From Nanobdellota archaeon (GTDB taxonomy: Archaea > Nanobdellota > Nanobdellia > Pacearchaeales > GW2011-AR1), in contig JAHIRT010000063.1 of the NCBI GenBank assembly GCA_018818285.1, positions 1-33,796 of the forward strand: a stretch of DNA of 33,796 nucleotides, in the 5' to 3' direction. Within the stretch, counting starts at the first letter, position 1. The number at the start of each line of letters is the position of its first letter. The notes beneath the pieces were generated by a model that saw only the letters and a list, made by a program, of their open reading frames with translations, ran no database searches and was not told where the DNA came from. Both the position numbers and the translations under genes were made by a program. Positions 29,067-33,796 of this stretch are shown here, one piece after another.

Positions 29067-29738
29067 TCATTCTTGAACTCTCCCATCTTTTAACCTTATA
29101 ATCCTCTTTGCTTTTTTTGCAATTTCTAAATCATGAGTAACCATAATAATCGTTTTTCCCTGTTTATTCAGTCTTGTAAACATTTCTATTATTTCTTTTC
29201 CGGTTTTTGAATCAAGATTTCCTGTTGGCTCATCTGCAAGTATAACCTCTGGATTATTAGCAAGAGCTCTTGCAATAGCCACTCTTTGTCTTTCTCCCCC
29301 AGATAATTCGTTTGACAAATGATTAAATCTTTTTTCTAATCCAACTTCTATTAACAATTTTTCAGCTCTTTCTCTTCTTTCCTCAGAACTATATTCTTGA
29401 AACATCATAGGAAGCATAACATTTTCCAAGGCAGTTAAAGTTGGAATTAAATTAAATGTCTGGAATATAAAACCAACTTTCTTTCCTCTTATTTGCGCAA
29501 GTTCTGATTCCTCTAAATGTTCAATATTTTGTCCATCAAGAAAAATATCTCCTTCTGTTGCTAAATCAAGAGCTCCAACAAGATTCATCATTGTTGATTT
29601 TCCAGAACCACTTGGCCCAATTATAGCAACAAAGTCTCCTTTTTTAATATCAATATTCACAGAATTTACAGCACTAACTATTGAATCACCCATTTCATAA
29701 TCTTTATGCACATTTTTAAATTGAATTATTGAATTCAT
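29067..29738 (-). CDS. ABC transporter ATP-binding protein, MacB/LolD-like
   Basis: GPSGSGKST Walker [28 protein letters not shown]. Confidence 0.95.
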   Translation of the reverse strand: MNSIIQFKNVHKDYEMGDSIVSAVNSVNIDIKKGDFVAIIGPSGSGKSTMMNLVGALDLATEGDIFLDGQNIEHLEESELAQIRGKKVGFIFQTFNLIPTLTALENVMLPMMFQEYSSEERRERAEKLLIEVGLEKRFNHLSNELSGGERQRVAIARALANNPEVILADEPTGNLDSKTGKEIIEMFTRLNKQGKTIIMVTHDLEIAKKAKRIIRLKDGRVQE

Positions 29739-29796
29739 TTTTTCTCTCAGAATAAGGTTCTGAGGCTAACACCTCTTAAAATCCTTGCATAATAAA

Positions 29797-29806
29797 CTTT
29801 ATAAAG
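29797..29806. promoter_or_regulatory. palindromic TATA-like box CTTTATAAAG between divergent rpoN and ABC operon
   Basis: Perfect palindrome about 25 nt upstream of the rpoN ATG and about 25 nt from the start of a leader hairpin on the minus strand. Confidence 0.5.
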
Positions 29807-29826
29807 CTTTTTCTTAACATAATATC

Positions 29827-30024
29827 ATGATAATTCCAATTAGATGCTTTAGTTGCAACAAACCAATTGCACATCTTTATCCAGAATTTAAGAAACAAAT
29901 AACCGAAGGAAAAGAACCTCTAAAAATTTTAGAGGAACTTGGAGTAGAAAGATATTGTTGCAGGGCAATGTTTTTAGGGCAAGTTGATTTAATTGATGAA
30001 GTTGCGAAATTTAAGAAGTTTTAA
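29827..30024 (+). CDS. rpoN: DNA-directed RNA polymerase subunit N (Rpb10-like)
   Basis: MIIPIRCFSCNKPI…ILEELGVERYCCRAMFLGQVDLID. Confidence 0.96.
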   Translation: MIIPIRCFSCNKPIAHLYPEFKKQITEGKEPLKILEELGVERYCCRAMFLGQVDLIDEVAKFKKF

Positions 30025-30066
30025 TTAACAATAGTTAATATTTTCTTAGTTAATTTACAATCTAAT

Positions 30067-30324
30067 TTACTTGACTTTCCATCTAATGATTTTCCCACAT
30101 CCACAACACCTTACTTTTTTCATGCATTTCTTTATGCTTTCTGTTTTTAATTTATTAGAATAACATTTTTTACAAAACATTTTTTTCTTGTCTTTTAATT
30201 TAATCTTATAATGCATAGCTAATCTCTTAATCTTCTTTATCTGTTCTGGTTTTTTATTCTTTATATTTATAAAAAAATCTTCAATTTTCTTTTCAACTTC
30301 TTTTTTAGTTAATTTGTTTTTCAT
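30067..30324 (-). CDS. RNase P protein component 4 (Rpp21/SNM1 family)-like; start reassigned to MKNK
   Basis: RLAMHYKIKLKDKKKMFCKKCYSNKLKTESIKKC…VRCCGCGKIIRWKVK. The longer ORF start would run into the 5S gene. Confidence 0.75.
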   Translation of the reverse strand: MKNKLTKKEVEKKIEDFFINIKNKKPEQIKKIKRLAMHYKIKLKDKKKMFCKKCYSNKLKTESIKKCMKKVRCCGCGKIIRWKVK

Positions 30325-30374
30325 ATAAAACTTTATATAACAAACTTTAAAAACCCTTTTTTTATAATACTCTT

Positions 30375-30488
30375 GAAGACAGCCATAGTAATTAGGAAAC
30401 ACCTGTTCTCATTCCGAACACAGAAGTTAAGCTAATTATGTTTATGTCTGTACTCGCCTACAAGCGGGAAAAACATAAAGTTGTCTTC
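30375..30488 (+). rRNA. 5S rRNA
   Basis: GAAGACA/TGTCTTC terminal helix; core ACCTGTTCTCATTCCGAACACAGAAGTTAAG. Confidence 0.9.
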
Positions 30489-30535
30489 GCTTATTTTCTA
30501 AAGTTTTTTATACTCTTCCTAATTTGATTTTTTAA

Positions 30536-30670
30536 GCGGGAATGCCGGAGCGGTCAAACGGGATAGGCTAAGGAAAGCAAACTCATAAAACAAATAAAAA
30601 GTTATTATGCATTAGCTTTGAGAAACCTATTGGCTTAGTGCCTGCGAGGGTTCAAATCCTTCTTCCCGCA
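30536..30670 (+). tRNA. intron-containing tRNA-Leu, anticodon reads AAG; intron about 30574..30624
   Basis: GCGGGAA/TTCCCGC acceptor, D-arm identical in layout to tRNA-Leu(CAA), ATAGG/CCTAT anticodon stem, BHB-like intron at 37/38, GGTTCAAATCC T-loop. Confidence 0.8.
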
Positions 30671-30685
30671 TTAAAATCTCAATGT

Positions 30686-30708
30686 AATTTTATTTGCTAG
30701 TTAACTGC
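30686..30708 (+). repeat. imperfect direct repeat, copy 1 (AATTTTATTTGCTAGTTAACTGC)
   Basis: 20/23 identical to 30820..30842. Confidence 0.6.
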
Positions 30709-30795
30709 ACTCGGCTCCCACATTTTCAAAAATCCATAAAAGATTTTCTTGTTAACTTTCCTTTAAGATATCTAAAAATTATTTGAGAACACAAA

Positions 30796-30804
30796 CTTTA
30801 TAAA
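30796..30804 (+). promoter_or_regulatory. candidate TATA box (CTTTATAAA) for the L18e-L13-S9 operon
   Basis: Archaeal TATA consensus-like; predicts a TSS near 30825-30830 and a leader of about 60 nt. Confidence 0.45.
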
Positions 30805-30819
30805 CCAAACTTTGTTGGG

Positions 30820-30842
30820 AATTTTATCTGCGAGTTAAATGC
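30820..30842 (+). repeat. imperfect direct repeat, copy 2 (AATTTTATCTGCGAGTTAAATGC)
   Basis: 20/23 identical to 30686..30708; coincides with the predicted start of the L18e leader. Confidence 0.6.
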
Positions 30843-30845
30843 GTT

Positions 30846-30866
30846 AGCAGAAGTTAGACTTCTGCT
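30846..30866 (+). promoter_or_regulatory. 5'-leader hairpin AGCAGAAG-TTAGA-CTTCTGCT upstream of L18e
   Basis: Perfect 8-bp stem ending 20 nt before the L18e ATG. Confidence 0.6.
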
Positions 30867-30886
30867 TGTTTTATAAAATTAAAAAA

Positions 30887-31258
30887 ATGAAAAGCAAAAC
30901 TAAGATAGAAAAACAAATGAAAAGAAAAACAAATCTTAAATTAGTTAAGACTATAATTCAATCTAAGAAACATCTTGAATGGGTTGGAGTGGCAGAGATT
31001 TTGGCTTCACCGAATAAAATTGTGAAAAATTTAGAAGATATAGAAAAAGAAAGCAAAGAAGGAGATACAATTGTTATTCCTGGAAAAGTTTTAAGTATTG
31101 GAGAGATTAGTAAAAAACTAAGGGTTGTTGCATTTTCATTTTCAAAACAAGCTGAAGAAAAACTTAAAGAGAAAAAATGTGAAATTGTATCAATCTTAGA
31201 GGAAATTAAATTAAATCCAAATGCAAAGGGGATAAAAATATTAAAGGGAAATTTTTAA
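30887..31258 (+). CDS. rpl18e: 50S ribosomal protein L18e (start MKSK)
   Basis: KHLEWVGVAEILASP…VNLEDIEKESKEGDTIVIPGKVLSIGEISKKLRVVAFSFS-like archaeal L18e pattern. Confidence 0.92.
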   Translation: MKSKTKIEKQMKRKTNLKLVKTIIQSKKHLEWVGVAEILASPNKIVKNLEDIEKESKEGDTIVIPGKVLSIGEISKKLRVVAFSFSKQAEEKLKEKKCEIVSILEEIKLNPNAKGIKILKGNF

Positions 31259-31259
31259 A

Positions 31260-31688
31260 ATGAGTGAAGAAGTTATAATAAATGGAGAGAATGCAGTTTT
31301 AGGAAGGCTTGCAAGTTATTGTGCAAAAGAATCATTAAAAGGAAAGAAAATAATAATTGTAAATTCTGATAAAGTAATTATTACAGGTAACATGAAAAAT
31401 ATAATTGAAAAATACAACCAAAGAAGAGCGAGAGGTGGGAGTGCTCAAAAAGGACCAAATTTTCCTTCAACACCTGAAAGAATATTAAAAAGAACAATCA
31501 AGGGAATGATACCCAATAAAAAGGGTAGAGGAAGGGAAATTTTTAAGGAAATTAGATGCTATAATGAGATTCCAGAAGAATTTAAAAATAAAAAAATGAT
31601 AAAATCTGGAAAAGGCAATACAGGAATAAGTCTTAGAAAAATAAGTAGTATGCTAAAGGGGGGAACTGAAAGCACTGGAAATTTTTAA
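31260..31688 (+). CDS. rpl13: 50S ribosomal protein L13
   Basis: VINGENAVLGRLASYCAKESLKGKKIIIVNSDKVIITG…GPNFPSTPERILKRTIKGMIPNKKGRGREIF. Confidence 0.96.
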   Translation: MSEEVIINGENAVLGRLASYCAKESLKGKKIIIVNSDKVIITGNMKNIIEKYNQRRARGGSAQKGPNFPSTPERILKRTIKGMIPNKKGRGREIFKEIRCYNEIPEEFKNKKMIKSGKGNTGISLRKISSMLKGGTESTGNF

Positions 31689-31689
31689 A

Positions 31690-32097
31690 ATGAATGAACA
31701 AAAAATTATTGTGTCAGGAAAGAGAAAAAGGTGTGTAGCGAGAGCAATGATAACTACTGGAAGTGGTAAAATTATAATTAACAAAAGACCTTATGAATTA
31801 CTAAAAGGCATAAGAAGATTGATAATTGAGGAACCATTAAGAATAGCAAAGGAAATATTAGGAAAGATAAACTACGATATTTCTGTTACAACAAAAGGAG
31901 GAGGGCAGGAATCTATGATTGAAGCATCAAGACTTGCTATTGCAAGAGCTCTTGTCGAGACAAGCAAATCAAAAGAATTAGAAAAAGCATATCTTGATTA
32001 TGACAGAAATCTTTTAGTTGCAGATACAAGAAGAAAAGAAGTTTATAAACCAGGGGACAGCAAGGCGAGGGCAGCAAGACAGAGTAGTAAGAGGTAA
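31690..32097 (+). CDS. rps9: 30S ribosomal protein S9
   Basis: VSGKRKRCVARAMI…GGGQESMIEASRLAIARALVE…DTRRKEVYKPGDSKARAARQSSKR. Confidence 0.97.
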   Translation: MNEQKIIVSGKRKRCVARAMITTGSGKIIINKRPYELLKGIRRLIIEEPLRIAKEILGKINYDISVTTKGGGQESMIEASRLAIARALVETSKSKELEKAYLDYDRNLLVADTRRKEVYKPGDSKARAARQSSKR

Positions 32098-32140
32098 TTA
32101 ATTTTTTCTTTTTACTGGGTGGTTTTTATATCTTGGAGGT

Positions 32141-32500
32141 CTACTTGATTTTTTTTGTAGGTAATTTATTTCTTAAAATAGGATAAGAATCTCCTGTAAT
32201 TAATCTTCCTTCAGCCGGAACACATATTTCTTTTTGATAAAAATCAACTGATTTTTCTAACTGGCCCTCTCCTCTTTCTTTAAGATTCTTTTCTCCATTT
32301 GATTTGTATTCGACTATTACAACTTTTCTGGATTTTAACCAATAAATCAAATCAACAGAAGTATAAAATGAACCTCTTTTAAATAAGGCCACCTCTACAG
32401 ATGATGTTAAAACCTCCTTCTTTTGGAGTCCAATTATTTCAGGATGTAATCTTAATACTTCAAGTGCCCTTCTATGCAAACTTCTTTCCTCTTTTGCCAT
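32141..32500 (-). CDS. PD-(D/E)XK nuclease-like protein (start MAKEER preferred)
   Basis: TSVDLIYWLKSRKVVIVEYKSNG gives D…ExK; downstream Q (EGQLEKSVDFY). Confidence 0.55.
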   Translation of the reverse strand: MAKEERSLHRRALEVLRLHPEIIGLQKKEVLTSSVEVALFKRGSFYTSVDLIYWLKSRKVVIVEYKSNGEKNLKERGEGQLEKSVDFYQKEICVPAEGRLITGDSYPILRNKLPTKKIK

Positions 32501-32562
32501 AAAAATTAAAAGAATTTTTAGTTTATAAAAATAATAATAAACCAGCATATATAATAATAAGC

Positions 32563-33084
32563 TTATTTTATTCCTAAACCCTCTAATTTATTCTGAACTT
32601 TGTTGAATAATTCTGATGAGATTATTGGTTCATGATTTCCTTGTAAAATTTGTCCATTGAATTTAACTTTTCCAATATTGGTGAAATTTCTTAGAATCTT
32701 CTTTATTCCATTGACTGAAAATCCATGCTCTTTTGATAATTTGTTTAAGCTTATATCTTTTTCAAGAAAATCCATAAAAATTTTCTGAACTTTTAATTTT
32801 TTTCCCAAATCTAAAACTAATTTTTTATTTTCAATCTTGTATCCAAAAGGTGCTCTTGAAATCACATTTCCTTGTTTTACTTTTTTTTCCATTCCAATAA
32901 AATTTTTATTTGTTTGAAATTTTCTAAAGCTTTCTAAAGTCTGCCAATCTAATTTTTCATTAATATATTTTTCAAAATCTTCTTTGTTGTCTGGAGAAAA
33001 CTGAGCACATATTTTACATAATAACTTGTCAAATCTTTTTAAATTATTTGAATCTTCATAACTGCATTTTTCACATTTGTTCAT
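32563..33084 (-). CDS. zinc ribbon fused to a large-serine-recombinase 'Recombinase' domain, lacking the resolvase catalytic domain
   Basis: CEKC…CKIC N-terminus; ISRAPFGYKIENKKLVLD…VQKIFMDFLEKDISLNKLSKEHGFSVNGIKKILRNFTNIGKVKFNGQ…HEPIISSELFNKVQNKL matches the PF07508 pattern by eye. Confidence 0.75.
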   Translation of the reverse strand: MNKCEKCSYEDSNNLKRFDKLLCKICAQFSPDNKEDFEKYINEKLDWQTLESFRKFQTNKNFIGMEKKVKQGNVISRAPFGYKIENKKLVLDLGKKLKVQKIFMDFLEKDISLNKLSKEHGFSVNGIKKILRNFTNIGKVKFNGQILQGNHEPIISSELFNKVQNKLEGLGIK

Positions 33085-33134
33085 TTTTAGTATAAGAATT
33101 AAAGATTTATAAATTATGTTCTTTTCTTGTTTAT

Positions 33135-33563
33135 ATGGGATTAATAAAAATATTCTTTTGTGTTTTCTTAATATTTGTAATCATTTGTTTAGTAATTGCA
33201 GTATACTTTTATAATTTTCATGTTTTCAAAACCTTGAGAGTCTGCATTTCTAATGATGTTCAGGGAACTACGATATCCTGTTCAAATAACCAGGATTGCA
33301 TTAAATTAGTAAAAGAAAATATAGAAGAAATGAAAAGTTTGGGTAATCTTCCTGATTTCATGATGGTGAAAATAGATGAAGTTTTTAGTAAAATTGTTTA
33401 TTGTGATTCTAATTGTAAAATGAAAAAAATTTATGGTATGGGTTTTGGAGGAGTAGAGGAAGCTGAATTTTGTAAAGAATTGGAAGAAGAAATTAAAATA
33501 GAAATCAGAGGTAAGGAAGGTTGGGAATTTTTGAAATTTATGAAAGATAGTAAATTTGGTTAA
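33135..33563 (+). CDS. hypothetical protein with N-terminal TM anchor and several Cys
   Basis: N-terminal hydrophobic segment FFCVFLIFVIICLVIAVYFYNF. Confidence 0.5.
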   Translation: MGLIKIFFCVFLIFVIICLVIAVYFYNFHVFKTLRVCISNDVQGTTISCSNNQDCIKLVKENIEEMKSLGNLPDFMMVKIDEVFSKIVYCDSNCKMKKIYGMGFGGVEEAEFCKELEEEIKIEIRGKEGWEFLKFMKDSKFG

Positions 33564-33796
33564 ATCATTTCAAACACTCGAATATCTGGAGATAATAAAT
33601 AAATACAGTCTGATTCTGAACGAAGCCCCCTATAAATTCTTTGTAAAAATTCTCGTCTTGCTTTGTCCATATAAAATTTGCTATAATGTTGGGGCATTGT
33701 TCTTTTTAAAATTTTCCAGAAAAGAGAACTTACATTTGGAAAAGGAAATTTTGTCAGAACAATGCTATTGCAAATTTTTCCTGGGAAATCCACCCC
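33560..33796 (-). CDS. C-terminal part of an XPD/DinG (Rad3-like) helicase, truncated by the window edge
   Basis: DFPGKICNSIVLTKFPFPNVSSLFW…QRIYRGLRSESDCIYLLSPDIRVFE matches the superfamily 2 XPD/DinG C-terminal motif pattern. Confidence 0.7.
   Translation of the reverse strand, partial: GVDFPGKICNSIVLTKFPFPNVSSLFWKILKRTMPQHYSKFYMDKARREFLQRIYRGLRSESDCIYLLSPDIRVFEMI

Noticed and set aside
30325-30402. Upstream extension of the RNase P component ORF
   Set aside because: The annotated ORF start would overlap the 5S rRNA; the internal ATG at 30324 gives a family-typical N-terminus.
1-33796. CRISPR array or insertion sequence
   Set aside because: No regularly spaced repeats, transposase or terminal inverted repeats were found by eye; the 22-nt repeat occurs only twice.

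Overview
This AT-rich archaeal chromosomal window has DPANN-like character (Woesearchaeota/Pacearchaeota-like is an inference). It falls into three zones. (1) About 0-18.7 kb is a surface glycan or lipid biosynthesis island: a GT8 transferase, UDP-galactopyranose mutase, a Wzx-like flippase, five radical SAM enzymes (three of the B12-binding type, two SPASM-like), a GT-C membrane transferase, a methyltransferase, a DegT aminotransferase, a DPM1-like GT2 and a Gfo/Idh/MocA dehydrogenase. (2) About 18.8-32.1 kb is information-processing core: SecD/SecF, four tRNAs (one Leu tRNA with a BHB intron), a PIN protein, RpoD, S11, S4, S13, DUF655, RpoF, L21e, a MacB-like ABC module, RpoN, an RNase P Rpp21-like protein, an unlinked 5S rRNA, and L18e/L13/S9. 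(3) About 32.1-33.8 kb holds a PD-(D/E)XK-like nuclease, a small protein with a zinc ribbon fused to a large-serine-recombinase 'Recombinase' DNA-binding domain, and the C-terminus of an XPD/DinG-type helicase. The best leads are the radical-SAM-rich glycan island, the intron-containing tRNA-Leu whose anticodon reads AAG, an apparent inversion of the ribosomal/RNAP operon bounded by inverted tRNA-Leu genes, the catalytic-domain-less recombinase protein, and several leader hairpins and repeats. All family calls come from reading motifs by eye; no searches were run.
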